DNA from: Pleurodeles waltl | Lineage: Eukaryota > Chordata > Amphibia > Caudata > Salamandridae | Length of the DNA stretch: 64,000 nt | Direction: 5' to 3' | Assembly: GCF_031143425.1 (NCBI RefSeq) | Contig: NC_090450.1 | Coordinates: 217,755,442-217,819,441 of the forward strand | Part shown: positions 1-10,930 of the stretch, in pieces | How the letters are laid out: each line of letters starts with the position of its first letter | Position numbering within the stretch: the stretch's first letter is position 1 | Made by a program: the position numbers and the translations under genes | The notes under the pieces: generated by a model | The model's database searches: none | What the model was told of the DNA's origin: nothing | The model's input: the letters and a program-made list of their open reading frames with translations, nothing else

Positions 1-990
1 TGTTCACAAGATTCTGCCTTACCCAGGCCAGGCCCCAGACACACACCAGGAGGTTGGAGACTGCATTGTGTGAGTGCAGCCACAGCCCATTCAGGTGTAA
101 GTGATCACTCCTCCCTCCACTCTAGCTCAGATGGGTCATCAGGATATGCAGGCTGCACCCAAGCTCCCTTTCTCTTAGTGTCTAGAGTGGATTCACAACA
201 GCCCAACTCTCAGTCTGACCCAGACGTGGAATACACAAGCAGGCAAAGTCACAGAATGGTTTAAGCAAGAAAGTGCCCACTTTCTAAAAGTTGCATTTTC
301 AAACTAACAATCTAAAAAACACCTTCACTAAAAGATGTATTTTAAAATTGTGAGTTCAGGGACACCAGACTCCACATTTCTATCTGCTCCCAAAGGAAAA
401 CTGCACTTAAAAGTTGCCTAAAGGTAGCCCTCATGTTAACCTATGGGAGAGATAGGCCTTGGAAAAGCCGAATTTAGCAGTATTTCACTTTTAGGACACA
501 TACAACACATCAGTACATGTCCCACCTGTCACATACACTGCACCCTGCCCATGTGGCTACCTAGGGCCTACCTTAGGTGTGCCTTATATGTATAAAAAGG
601 GAAGGTTTAGTCCTGGCAAGTGGGTACACTTGCCAAGTCGAATTGGCAGTACAAGGCTGCACACACAGACACAGGAATGGCAGGTGTGAGACATGTTTAC
701 AGGGCTACTCATGGGTAGCACAATCGGTGCTGCAGGTCAACTAGTAGCATGTGATTTAGAGGCCCTGGGCACCTCTAGTACACTTTACTAGGGACTTACT
801 AGCAAATCAAATATGCCAATCATGGGAAAGCCCATCACCAATACAGTTTACACAGAGAGCATATGCAGTTTAGCACTGGTTAGCAGTGGTAAAGTGCCCA
901 GAGTCCTAAGCTAACACAAACTGGTCGAACAAATAGGAGGAAGGAGGCAAAAAGTTTGGGGAATGACCCTGCAAAAAGGGACAGGTCCAA
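1..990 (-). repeat. T-family dispersed repeat, copy A, head portion
   Basis: The first 70 bases are an inverted match to 39830-39905 (copy D). The rest aligns in reverse with 4780-5830 and 30990-31490: shared landmarks are the stretch ending TTAAAATTGTGAGTTCAG, the lipid-like run of short motifs around 570-625 (AAAAAGGGAAGGTTTAG) and the head near 880-900. No coding frame is seen. Other copies carry a TATA-like box downstream of this part, so the family may be an LTR or leader of a retroelement; that class is inference. The copy runs off the left edge of the window and its head fades near 990. Confidence 0.75.
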
Positions 991-1104
991 CAGAAACATT
1001 ACTTTTCATACAGTTTACTGAAATGGTCTAGGACCAATCTGCTCTATTCTTTCTGTACACAGATGCCAGGCACAGTCAGGCAACAGTGTTCCGCAGTCAG
1101 CATG

Positions 1105-1570
1105 TCAATCAATCAATCTGAATTTGTAAAGCGCTGCTTGCCATCTGCGAGGGTAGCCAGGCACTGAGAGTGAGGCAGCGTAGCGTAGCTTAGTCGAACA
1201 GCCAGGTCTTGAGCCTATTTCTGAATTCCAGAAGGGAGGAGGAGGTTCGCAGGTGGGGTGGGAGGTTGTTCCAAGATCTTGCCGTTAGGTAGGAGAAAGG
1301 AACTCCTCTGATGTTGCTCCAGAGGATACAGGGGTATATGCCCGGGAAAGGGACATGGAGCCTAGGAGTCTGGGGGGTTGGTGGAATTTCAGCTGGTCCT
1401 TGATTGTGACGAGCTTTGTGTAAGCCTTTATATGTGAATGCATGAGTGAGCACATGGCACGCATAACCTATAAGCCATTCATTTGACAGTGGCTGAGATG
1501 CGTTTGAAAGGTGAGAAGTGGAGTATGCATCTCATAACCATTTAAAATAGAGTATTACAGTAGTTGAGGG
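1105..1570 (-). mobile_element. L2-type LINE, 5'-truncated 3' end
   Basis: The minus-strand frame 1453-1190 ends in the pattern typical of the C-terminus of L2/CR1-clade ORF2: SWNNLPPHLR, then LLEFRNRLKTWLF and a stop. Further upstream on the minus strand, 1570-1545 reads LNYCNTLF in another frame, matching the conserved motif that precedes this tail, so at least one frameshift is present. The 3' end carries GCGCTTTACAAATT followed by a short TTGATTGATTGA repeat, the usual L2-type terminal microsatellite. Only about 450 bp remains. The element is dead and far older than the LINE at 18232-23405. Confidence 0.8.
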
Positions 1571-2329
1571 TTTTTTACAGAGTTTCAACCCACGGCAGCG
1601 TTAAAAAAAAACAGAGGTCAAAGAGCAAAACATCTGGGGGAACTCATTGGTAGAATCCATATCCTTTTCCTCCCTCAACCCAAAATGCTGTCACAAGCAC
1701 TCCATGCTCATTCCTTTCGCATTCAGGAAGAATGAGAAGTCAAAGTAACAAGAGTGCACAGATTTTCTATGGAGACCAGTACACAGTCTCTACAATCCTG
1801 GATTGCAAGCAAAATGCTTATATTCCACAGCAAGAACTCAGTTGCCACCTAATATCAGTGTTATCATGGCCTGGGCTGGGAATAGTTGTCACCAATGATG
1901 TAATAAGTTCCACATTTGATGGGACCCTTTGTGCAGTATTCAGTTGGGAAAAAACATGCAAACAACATGTACTGTTGAACTATGAATTTACAACACTACA
2001 TCAGCCAATCACTCTTACGTTAATAGTTCAACTGTTCTGAACTGAATGTCTAGCTACCTGGAGAATGCTGCCCTGGAAATACATTATTTGAAGCAGTCTC
2101 TAATGCAGCATTCCAAATGACATATTCAGAAAAAGCTGCAGTTTATTAGTTCTATCATATGTAGAATTGACAAAGCTGATAAATGTCTCAAGGCAAAGGT
2201 CAGGTGGCATTAACAAAAAGGTTGCATTACCACACTCCTAAATTTGATTTCATCTCTAAAAGGCAAACAGAGAGCAATTTGTACAACTCAGACTTTCTTG
2301 ACGCAGACATCTAACTAAACAAGCACTGG
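1571..2329. other. Unassigned sequence
   Basis: Moderately AT-rich sequence. A 102-codon plus-strand frame at 1732-2040 has no recognisable motif and no splice or promoter context, so I do not call it a gene. I see no terminal repeats. Confidence 0.4.
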
Positions 2330-3790
2330 CAAAGCCAATAGGTTTTGCCTAGGTGAGCCCCATTGCTGCTCTCAATGTTTTTTATACATATTGCATAGCA
2401 GTGCAGGTGTTGCAATGTGGTTGATTAGTAGGTGTAGGTAGGTACCCACTACCAGTAATAAGCCACGATCACAATATAATGTGTGGTCAAGGTCTAAATA
2501 AATGATTCACTTGCTCAATCTTTGGTAGCTGGCAACGAGCAAGCAGGCTTAACTTAGGAAACTGGTGTGTAAAGCATAAAAAAAAACTAATAGGTTAAAT
2601 AAGTAAGACACAACACACACTAAAAATCCAGCACCAATTTATAAAAATAGGAAATATTTGTATTATTAAAATGATGCAAAAAATAATGTAGGGAACCCGA
2701 GATATGATTTTTTTAAGGTTAAAAGTGAAACTAGTGCTTAGAAGCAAATAGCAATCAAAGGGTTAAAAAAAGGTTGCGCTTGACCACGACAAAGTCAAGA
2801 GTCCTGGCCGTCCATGATGTAAGACTTTTGCACTTACTTTCGGAAGTGTTTCTTGATGCAGGAAAGTGGTCCACAGCACCAGCCAAGGGTTCAGAAGCTC
2901 TGGTTTATCTCTTGGGGTCTGGGACCACAGCTCCCACAATGCACCTTGCCAATCCAAGTAAAATCCAGGTGATGCTTGTCAGCTGGAGTTGTCCTTGTTG
3001 TTGATGCTGCAGGTAGCCCTCCCAGCACTCTTCTACCTGTTGCTGTTCAGGGATCTCACTCTTTATCCTTTAAGACAGGCAATGTCCTTTTGTTGTGAAG
3101 CCTTGTGAGTGCAGCAGCTGTGTACTTAATAAGTGTGGTCCTCTCTTGTGCAAGCCAAGATTCCAGCAGGGTAGTCCTTCTTATCCAGTTGTTTTTTTTG
3201 GCTCTTTGGGGGTCAACTACATAATCCCAGGTCCCAGGATCACTGAGTTGGTCCTTGGGACCTTGGGACTACAATTCCCACAGTGCATCTGGCCAAATCC
3301 TTAAGATTCCACTGAACACTGTCCTGCTGGATTCTTGTTGATGGAGATGGTGCAGGTGGAGCTCTGTTAACCTGTAGCTTTCATGGAGTCCACTGCTTCA
3401 ATTCTTTAAGCCAGGCAAAGTCCATGCGGTTGTAGTTCCACAGTGTGTGACAGGTGCAGTCATTCAGAGTGCAATCCTTTGGGGTGCAGGCCAGGGTTCC
3501 AGGAGGGCAGCCCTTCTTCTCCTTGTAGTTTGAGGCAGGGACCTGAGTTGCTGTGCAGCTCTCCCATACTTAGCCATGCTCCTTGGGGACATAAATCCCA
3601 GTCCCCAAAAAGGAGTGCTGGTACCCACCACCTGCATCCACTGGCACAAAGTAAACACTGCTTGTGGGAGGGAGTTATGATTTGAGTTTGAAACTAACCT
3701 GCAGCTGCATTCTACCCTGATTTGCTTGAGGCATCCCAGTTCTGCTGTGGACAAAAATATATCGCAGGTGCAGTTTAGGTTTCAGGGCTG
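2330..3790 (-). repeat. Dispersed LTR-like repeat, tail portion, with internal degenerate tandem duplication
   Basis: From memory this resembles a very common salamander repeat in inverted orientation; the landmark is the stretch at about 2523-2575 (GGTAGCTGG, then AAGCAGGCTTAACTT). From 2770 the sequence repeats itself imperfectly with a period near 335 bp. The phrase CTTTAAGACAGGCAA near 3067 recurs as CTTTAAGCCAGGCAA near 3402, and the stretch around GGACTACAATTCCCACAGTG near 3265 has a diverged counterpart near 2925. No coding sequence is evident. The open frames here follow the duplicated low-divergence blocks and carry no motifs. Confidence 0.5.
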
Positions 3791-4779
3791 TCATCCTCAC
3801 AGACGCCACTAAGCACCTCTATCGCTATTAATCCCACAGAGCATTGAAGCACAACTAATGGACCTGAGACTGAGAGACTGAAACGCGAAGTTCCCTCACA
3901 TAAAGATGATGTATTTCTTGGCAGTGTCCTCTTGGCCTTTTTCCCCTGCTGTCAGCTACTTCTGTTGTGATTTCTCGGCTGTCATTTTGATTCCATTTGC
4001 TCAATCTTCCTCATCTCAACGAATCTCTCCTGCTGCCAGGAGATGCCGTAATGTTGGAGAGCCAGGCAGGCCAGTATTGCATTAGACAATAAAGTGGCTA
4101 GGGTTTCCTCTCAGAAATTGCAAACGTAGTGTTGCGTGGTTTAATAAAGATTTTTATTACACACATCATTGCAATACAGCTGCTGTCACACATCGTTTGC
4201 TCTGCTGCCTCAACTGTGGTTTTGGAGAGGTAATTGTGCTAACAGGCGTCCTGTGGTACAGAGGTCCGCTGCTCAGGGTGCTGAGGGGATCTTGATAACA
4301 CTTGTGCTGCTGTTCTCTATTGGAGCCACCCTGGATTTATTTTTCAGAAAGAAATATGCTTCAGTCACGGGGTTGTGCCATAGGGAATTCTTAACAAAAT
4401 GTTGAGGTCCTAAATGTGAGTTTTTTTCCGCATATGGGGCCCAACGTACAAAGCATTTTTGCAGTTGCAAACGCTGCGATTTACAAAATCGCCGATTTTG
4501 TAACTGCAAAAATGCAAATTGCAATTAACAAAATGGATACTGTGAGTTGGAAATTTGTATCAGATTTGCAAAAAGTACTTTAGAAGCTAAAATGAATCGT
4601 AAACTAAAACGAAGTGTGGAATGGCCGTTATCGGATTCTTTGTGATTCTGTATGTGATGTACCATTTCCTTCAGACCAAGCTTTGCGTCGCAAAACTTTC
4701 ATGTTACCAACATTCCTAAAAGAGGTGTAAAGCATTTAAAAATAGAAGCCGCCCCAAGGTGCAGCTTCTGCGTTGTAAA
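3791..4779. other. Unassigned sequence
   Basis: Nothing recognisable. Around 4455-4520 a short A/T-rich stretch contains an imperfect inverted repeat (TTTTTGCAGTTGCAAA against TTTGTAACTGCAAAAATG), which may be a decayed transposon end. Short open frames on both strands overlap one another and show no motif. Confidence 0.35.
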
Positions 4780-4904
4780 TTTGTTGAATTTGTTTTTGCT
4801 GGCGTTATGGCTCTGCCTCTGCACATTTTACCAATGCTAACCAGTGCTAAGGTGCTTGTGCTCTCTCCTTCATGTTAACATTGGCTTTATCTAACTGGCA
4901 CATA

Positions 4905-5289
4905 CAGGGGTAGATTTAAAGCCCTTAGCAACCTCTTAGCATCATTTTTTTTGTACTTTAAGGCGGCGCTAAGTAGGCCATTCCCTATTGACATATTTAC
5001 TAAGTACCGCAATGCATGGATAGCACCACTTTGTAACCCCTTGCATCACATTATGCCTGTATTGGTCAACGGGCCTCCCTGTGTTTTGCTGCACTAGCAC
5101 CAAATATTTTGGTGCTAGTGCAGAAAGTGCCACAACAGCAGCAAAAATTTGACGTTGTTGTGGTCGCAACCGCCATGGTGCACCATATTGTAAATACTGC
5201 GCAACCATGGTGTCATTAGGGGGACTTAGTGGGATGCAAGAAAAGTGGTGCATTGGGACTGATGCACCCCTTTATTATAAATATGTTCC
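4905..5289. mobile_element. Harbinger-like MITE in T repeat copy B
   Basis: A 385 bp non-coding insert. Comparison with copy C (CTGGCACATTTAATTTAC) shows that this block is missing there. The ends are loosely inverted: GGGGTAGATTTA on the left, and an end whose reverse complement is GGAACATATTTATAA. The flanks are ATA on the left and TTA on the right, a one-mismatch 3 bp target duplication. It shares internal phrases with other MITEs here, for example a TTTGGTGCTAGTGCAG stretch also found in related form at 52600-52630. There is no coding capacity; mobilisation by a Harbinger transposase is inferred. Confidence 0.65.
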
Positions 5290-5672
5290 TTAATTTACTT
5301 TTGAATCCCTTTTTAAGCAGTGCTATATGTACTCAGGGCCTGTGAATTAAATTGTACTAGTGGACCTACAGCAGTCATTGTACCACTCACTAAAGTAGCC
5401 CTTTAAAACTTTTCTCAGGCCTGCCACTGCAGCCTGCAATGCGGTTTTAAACTGCCATTTCTATCTGGCAAAACAGAGTCTTTGCCTGGCCTAAACCTTC
5501 CTTTTTAATGCATATCAGTCATCCCCAAGGGAGGTCCTAAAGGTTTATACGGTGGGCACACTGTATCTAAAAAGTAGGATGTGCTTTTTATTTTTTACAT
5601 GTTCTAGTAGTGGAAAACTATCAATGTTGTTTTTCACTGCTGTAAGTCCCATAGACTAACACAGATTGGGAG

Positions 5673-5676
5673 CATA

Positions 5677-5711
<35 letters not shown>

Positions 5712-5712
5712 G
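5673..5712. repeat. TA dinucleotide microsatellite
   Basis: A run of about 19 TA units with one C interruption near 5695, inside T repeat copy B. It keeps an unrelated 350-codon minus-strand frame open, which should not be read as a gene. Confidence 0.95.
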
Positions 5713-6165
5713 AATTGAATTGTAATTTAAAACCTTCATTAATGGTAAAGTCAGATTTTTGCACAATTCTGAAAATGCTACTTTTTGAAATTTGGATTTG
5801 TATATTCCTTCCAGACAGTGACACAAAAGGAGATTAAGGTGGTCATTATGAACATGGCGGGAAACACTGCACCGCCGCCGGTGGTGGTCTCTACTGCCAA
5901 CAGGCTGGCGGTCCGGACCTCCAAATAATGAAGCACATGAGAAACAAGTAGCGGCCCATCCACACACTGCCATTTTTGTAGTCCCGCCGACGACGGAGGA
6001 GGCCCCCCCCACGCTGGCGGAAAGGCCCAAACCGCACACCAAATAATGAAATACCACACCGCCATCAGTTCCAGGGCTGAAACCACTGCCAGGCAAAGCG
6101 TGGCAGAAACAACCCAAATAAAGGGAAACACTCCCCTGAGGCACAAAGAACACGCCAACGCAGAC

Positions 6166-8595
6166 ATGGAGCGAGAACTGGAAATAATCCCAGTGCTTCT
6201 CCTTGCCATATTCCTCCAGGACCATGACCCACGACAAAGACGACAATGGTAAGTACCGTAGCCTAGTACACATGGGAAGAAAGGGCACAGTTACACACCT
6301 ACCCCACAACACACTCCCAACCCCTACCACCATCCCAAGCCATACATACCATAACAAGTTGTACTTACCAGACACAAGCCAACAAATACCTGCACCAATG
6401 CACACACCTGTGCACACCACACACCCACAGTGGGGGCCATTAGGGGGATCAGGGTCAGATGGGCACCCCTTCCTCGTTGGGAGGCCTTCCCCAGCTGGGT
6501 TTCTCCAGTCTTCCTTGCCCAGCGCCTCAGGTCCTCCCACTGCTTCCTGTAGTGGGTGCTTTGCCAGTTGTAGACCCCCAGGGTCTGCATTTCCTTGTTG
6601 ATGGCTTGCCACAGTCCCCTCTTCTGATGGGTGCTGACCTGCATGAGACACACAGAGTAAAGAAACAGATGTCAGTGTGGGTGCCCCATACACAAATGCC
6701 ATGCCCATTCATATTGACATGGTCCATGGAGACTTGGAAATAAACAAATAACAAACAGAAACTACCAGACATATTACAGGTAAGCATTCACAAAAGCAAA
6801 CAAAAATGCATAAAGGCATCCGCCACAATCACACACATCTAAGGAGGACAGATAGAAACTTAACTGCTCCTCTGGTCACCCATACAACTTGGCATACAGG
6901 GGTAGGACCCTGTCAACCAGCTTCTCAAGCTCCTCTGCGGTGAAGGGTGGGGCCCGTTCCCCTGTCACACGTGCCATCTCAGGGACCAGAGTCAGGTCAC
7001 AGCAGCACACACAGTGGAGTTCTTCCCTCCACGTAATGCAGGAGTCAAGTGTCAAGGGTCTGTCAAAATGGCGGTAGATGCCGCAGCGGTGTGCACCATC
7101 ACTGCTGGCTGCAATCATGATTGTCCCAGGTTCCCATTGACAACCATGTAATCCAATGATCAGGTGCACGGCGATGAACACCGCCTACCGCCATGACAAC
7201 TAACGCCAGCGGAATGAAGTCACTTCCACACTACAATATCTGGATGGCAGGAGGCTGCCATTTTGCTTCCACCACGTCTCCATAGCTTGGCCGGGGGCCT
7301 CATCAATGGCCCTATTCTCTCTCCCCTTCATCGATTACTGATGTGAGTACTGGTTCCTCACATGTATTCATGGTTGGAAGTGTATCTACACTGTGATGCC
7401 ATTACGATTGAGAAACCTCACCACATATTAGCCTGACGGACTACCTCATTCTTTGCTTGTGTGTGCGTTACCTATGTGTCACTTTGTAGAAATGTATAGT
7501 GACACCATGTGATGCAAGTGTATGGCGAAACACAAAATGTGTTCCTTCATCACCCATAGGTACAGACCTATGTTTCGAGGGAGAGCCCCATCTGTTTACA
7601 GACTCCTAGTAGACCTGGACACCATGGAGGAATGCCACATCATCATAACTTACCAACTTAATCGAGCTACAATCCTTGACCTGTGTTTGTCACAGGTTAA
7701 TTTCAAGTAACAGTGGGCATGGCTGCAGGGTTATCTCAGCCAATGTTCAGCCACATCCTGTCCAATTTCTTGGATGCATTCATTCAATACTTGCAAAGTT
7801 ATGTCCCGTTTCCCCAAAGGGCTGATCTCACCGCCATCAACTAAGGATTCTATGCCTTTGCTAATATCCCCCATGTGATGGGTGCCACTGATGGAACCCA
7901 CATAGCCCTCATACCCCCAAGAGTGAATGAACAGGTGTATTGGAATCGTAAGAACTATCACTCCATGAATGTCCAATTGGTGTGTACTGCTGATCAATAC
8001 ATTTCACACATCAATGCAAAGTTCCCAGGATCAGTCCATGATTTATTTGTCCTGAGAAACAGCAGTGTGCCACACATGATGGGACAATTTCAGGTGGACA
8101 GAGTTTGGCTTATAGGTGAGTGTGTATGACACTAGATCACTTACAAAGCTGACAGCCAGGCTTTCGCAAGTTAAATGTATGTATTTAAGTCCTCTTTCGC
8201 CCACTTTTGCAGGGGATTCTCGCTACCCCAACATGTAATGGCTCCTGACACCTGTGAGGAATCCCAGGACAGATGCAGAGAGAAATTATAGTGAGGCCCA
8301 TGGTCATACGTGGAGGGTGATAGAGCACACCATAGGACTCCTGAAAGCAAGATTTTGTATCCTCCTTCTTTCTGGAGGATCCCTGTGCTGTGTCCCTGAC
8401 AAGGTGTGGAAGATAGTGGTGGCCTGCTGCATGCTGCACAACTTGGCTGTGAGGAAAGCTTGCCCACTTCTGGAAGAGGAAGGTGATGTCCAACCAGCCC
8501 TGCAACCTCAGAGGAGGGATGAGAGTGAGGGTGAAGAAGAAGAGGGGGAATATGTTAACTCCAGGACCCAGCTAATCCGCCTATACTTCCAGTGA
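6166..8595 (+). pseudogene. Harbinger DDE transposase, three exons, disrupted
   Basis: Exon 1 (6166-6248) encodes a short leader, MERELEIIPVLLLAIF and a basic tail, and ends at a GTAAGT donor. Exon 2 (7560-8115) follows a CCATAG acceptor and joins in frame at Trp-Tyr. It holds the family phrases MGATDGTHIALIPP (first catalytic Asp), NRKNYHSMNVQLVC and GSVHDLFVLRNS (second Asp). A GTGAGT donor leads through a 97 bp intron to a TTTTGCAG acceptor. Exon 3 (8213-8595) starts GDSRYPN, then has VIEHTIGLLKARF (Glu) and an acidic C-terminus. Damage: a frameshift with apparent loss of about 30 codons near 7700, a stop near 7840, and a stop after GDSRYPNM near 8236. The DDE triad is otherwise present. 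The first intron (about 1.3 kb) contains an opposing SANT gene. Confidence 0.88.
6324..6977 (-). pseudogene. SANT/Myb-like DNA-binding protein A, two exons, nested antisense in the transposase intron
   Basis: Exon 1 (6977-6864) begins MARVTGERAPPFTAEELEKL and runs to LPLYAKLYG, an in-frame TGA, then PEEQ. Exon 2 starts at 6638 after a CATGCAG acceptor and continues VSTHQKRGLWQAI, then HYRKQWEDLRRWARK, a three-helix Myb/SANT-type fold with the conserved tryptophans. Together these match a SANT-like family common in amphibian repeats. The expected donor after PEEQ reads TTAAGT, not GTAAGT, so splicing is broken as well as translation. The end of exon 2 is uncertain; the frame stays open to 6324. 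In Harbinger elements such proteins bind the transposase and the element ends; that role is inferred here. Confidence 0.75.
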
Positions 8596-9131
8596 CTCTC
8601 AGGTACTGTTCTATGATGCTGATGTCTTCACTGCATTGTTTCAGTCTGACTCATGTAATAAGTACTGTGGTGTCCTTTAACAGTGAAAATGCAAAATCAT
8701 GACTCATGTGACAGGTGCCAGTGCATGCAATAGGAGGTACAGTGTGACATAGTTCAGACACTACAGTGTGTTGGATCACCTCCTGCAATAAAAGTGGCAT
8801 TATGATGGTAACTGGCTAATGCATTCACATTTACAATTGATCTCTCATATTGATTAAGGACATATATTTTGAGTGCACATGTGTATGTATTCAAAGTCAA
8901 AACATACATGAGTGTTGGGACAGTGAAAGGGAGTGGGCACATGGTGAACAACATACTCAGGTACATATGATCAATTGTTGGCTGCACAGGGGTATCGTCC
9001 ATTGGGCCATTGGAAGATGGTGAGATGGCAGTGGTATGTCAACGATGCAGTTCAGTGGCACACAAGGGAGACAGTTCAGGGCAGAGTCACTTCCTGATAC
9101 TGGTCTTGGTCTTGGTTGGTGTTTCAGTGGG

Positions 9132-10650
9132 TTATCTGGGTCTGAGGGCACGTTTGCGAAGGTGCAGCTGGGATGCATGGGTAGGGGTGTTAATGTCCTG
9201 TGAGTCCTCTGGCAGTGCCACCAGTCCAGTGGATGCTGCAAATGTAAATGGCAGGGCAGTGTCCTGGCTAGTGCTAGGGGCCTGCAGGTTGGTGGAGGAC
9301 TCAGGCTGGCTGTGGTACTGGTGCTGCAGCACCTCTGCAATGGAGGCCATGGTGGCATTGAGCTGTTTCCATAGCTCCATGGCCTCCTGGTGGTGTGCTA
9401 TCTGCAGCCTCTGATTCTGCTCCAAGTTGGCCAGGATGTGGCCAATCCTGTCCTGGGAATGGTGGTATGTTCCCAGGACTTCAGATATCACCTCCTTGGC
9501 TGCTGCATCCATCCTTTGGCCACCCCCTAGGGCTACTGATACCCTCCCACTGGCCCTAGCCCCCTTTGTCTGTTTCCCCTGCACAAGTCTGGCAGTCCCA
9601 CTTGCTGTTGGCCCTTCAGCATCCTGTCTGTTGGTGGGTGGAGACTCTGGCCTCTGTACATGTGGGCAGCCAGTCAGTGGCCTAGTGACACTGGTGTGGG
9701 GTCGTTTGGCCAGGGCTGATGGTGGTGGCTGAGTGGTAGGTGTGTCAGTGGTGTCGTGGGTGGGGCTTCTGGAGGGTGACTGTCCAAGGGTGTGGGATGG
9801 GGCAGGGATTTCCTCTGTGTCCAGAAATCCCTCGGCACTCTCCTGAGAGGGGCCTCCGTCATCAGGTGGAGGACTGGCACTCCTTGACATCTCTGTCCGC
9901 GTGGCATGGGTGGTAGTGCCTGTGTGTGAGAAAACTGAGATGTTGGTGTCCTGTACTTTATTGACAATTTCATCACTGGTCAGCACTAATTGATGGTTAA
10001 ATTCCCATGTAATGGCATGCAAGGTCCCTTCGTGTACATTTAGATGCATTTTTCCAGGGGGGTGGTAGTTCATTGTGGGTGTTGTAGTGACACTGGGATT
10101 ACATGCAGGGGTTGGCGACTGTGCACAGGGGGCTGGATGGTGATTGTGGGCATACAGGTGACTTGGATGTGAGTAAGTGGGTTTTGTGGACTGGGTAGGG
10201 GATGTGGCTCTGGTGTTAGTGAGGGGGATGGGGTGATGCATGCATTATAGGTGAGGTGACTGTTAAGGTATTGTAGTTGACTTACCCGAGTCCAGTCCTC
10301 CAGTGAGTCTGATGGGGTCTTCGTAGTGCAGGATAGTCAAGACCTTCTCCTCCCAGTCGGTGTATTCGGGGGGAGGAGGTGGGGGACCACCACCAGTCTT
10401 CTGTACGGCGATGTTGTGCCTGGATGAGTTGGACTGAACCTTCCCGCGCAGGTCGTTCCATGTCTTCCTGATGTCCTCCGTTGTGCGTGGATGGTTTCCC
10501 ACTGCATTGACTTTGTTGACAATCGTCTGTCATAGCTCCATCTTCCTGGCCGCAGGTGTCTGCTGCACCTGTGCCCCGAATGGGTGTGGCTCGACCCTGA
10601 GTATTTCATCCACCATGGTCCTTAGCTCCCTGTCTGTGAAGTGGGGGTGC
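9132..10650 (-). pseudogene. SANT/Myb-like protein B of the Harbinger element, two exons
   Basis: Exon 1 (about 10650-10286) encodes HPHFTDRELRTMVDEIL, then AARKMEL followed by an in-frame TGA where tryptophan is expected, QTIVNKVNAVG, and RKTWNDLRGKVQ, a Myb/SANT-like domain, followed by GGGPPPPPP. A GTAAGT donor lies at 10285-10280. A CACACAG acceptor at 9921-9920 restores the frame (the Gly codon is split) into a Ser/Pro/Thr-rich linker and a C-terminal helical, probably coiled-coil region (AAAKEVISEVLG, then HHQEAMELWKQLNATMASI). The uninterrupted frame 10241-9132 therefore probably includes about 105 intronic codons. It is convergent with the transposase. Only one stop was found, so this gene decayed less than the transposase. 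Confidence 0.75.
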
Positions 10651-10930
10651 TTAGGGGGTGCTATGGTGTGTGCTGTGTGTGGTGTGTTGTAGGTGTATTG
10701 GTGAGGGTGCTGTTGTGTGGTTGGGTGTGTGGCTTTTGATGGTGGTTGTGCTTTGTATTTGTTTTGGTGGTATATTTGTGTGTGTGACTTTTGTGATGGT
10801 TATTTTAGTGTATGCATGTTGTGTTGTCAATATCTGTTGTGCTATTGGCATTGCAAAGGATTGTAAGGGTGTGTATGTGTGTGTTTTAAAGTGTTGTGGA
10901 TGTGTGTCAGGTGTGTGGTTTTCGAACTTG
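10640..10930 (+). repeat. GT-rich low-complexity tract
   Basis: A long G/T-biased stretch (repeated GTGTG, GTGGT, TTGTG) just upstream of SANT gene B on its strand and inside the Harbinger element. It may be a decayed TG microsatellite and could act as that gene's upstream region. The open frame across it (10658-11080) is low-complexity translation, not a gene. Confidence 0.7.

Larger units (their letters stand above)
4780..5837 (+). repeat. T-family repeat, copy B, left part (interrupted twice)
   Basis: This aligns with copy C at 30990-31490 from the GCTGGCGTTATG start through CTAACCAGTGCTAAGGTGCT, the ACCTTCC(T)TTTTAAT landmark and the monomorphic AGTGGAAAA stretch. A 385 bp MITE interrupts it at 4905-5289 and a TA microsatellite sits at 5673-5712. 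It stops at 5837, where a Harbinger element begins, and resumes at 11263. Copy C runs uninterrupted across the same point (GAGAGCTTAGGTGTGCC), which fixes the insertion site. Confidence 0.8.

Noticed and set aside
5656..6708. 350-codon minus-strand open frame
   Set aside because: It runs across the TA microsatellite, the Harbinger end and an alternative frame of the SANT exon; it has no motifs of its own and its C-terminus is a translated TA repeat.
9132..10241. 369-codon intact ORF as a host gene
   Set aside because: It lies inside a Harbinger element, its first third behaves as an intron, and its C-terminal helices match the element's Myb-like partner.
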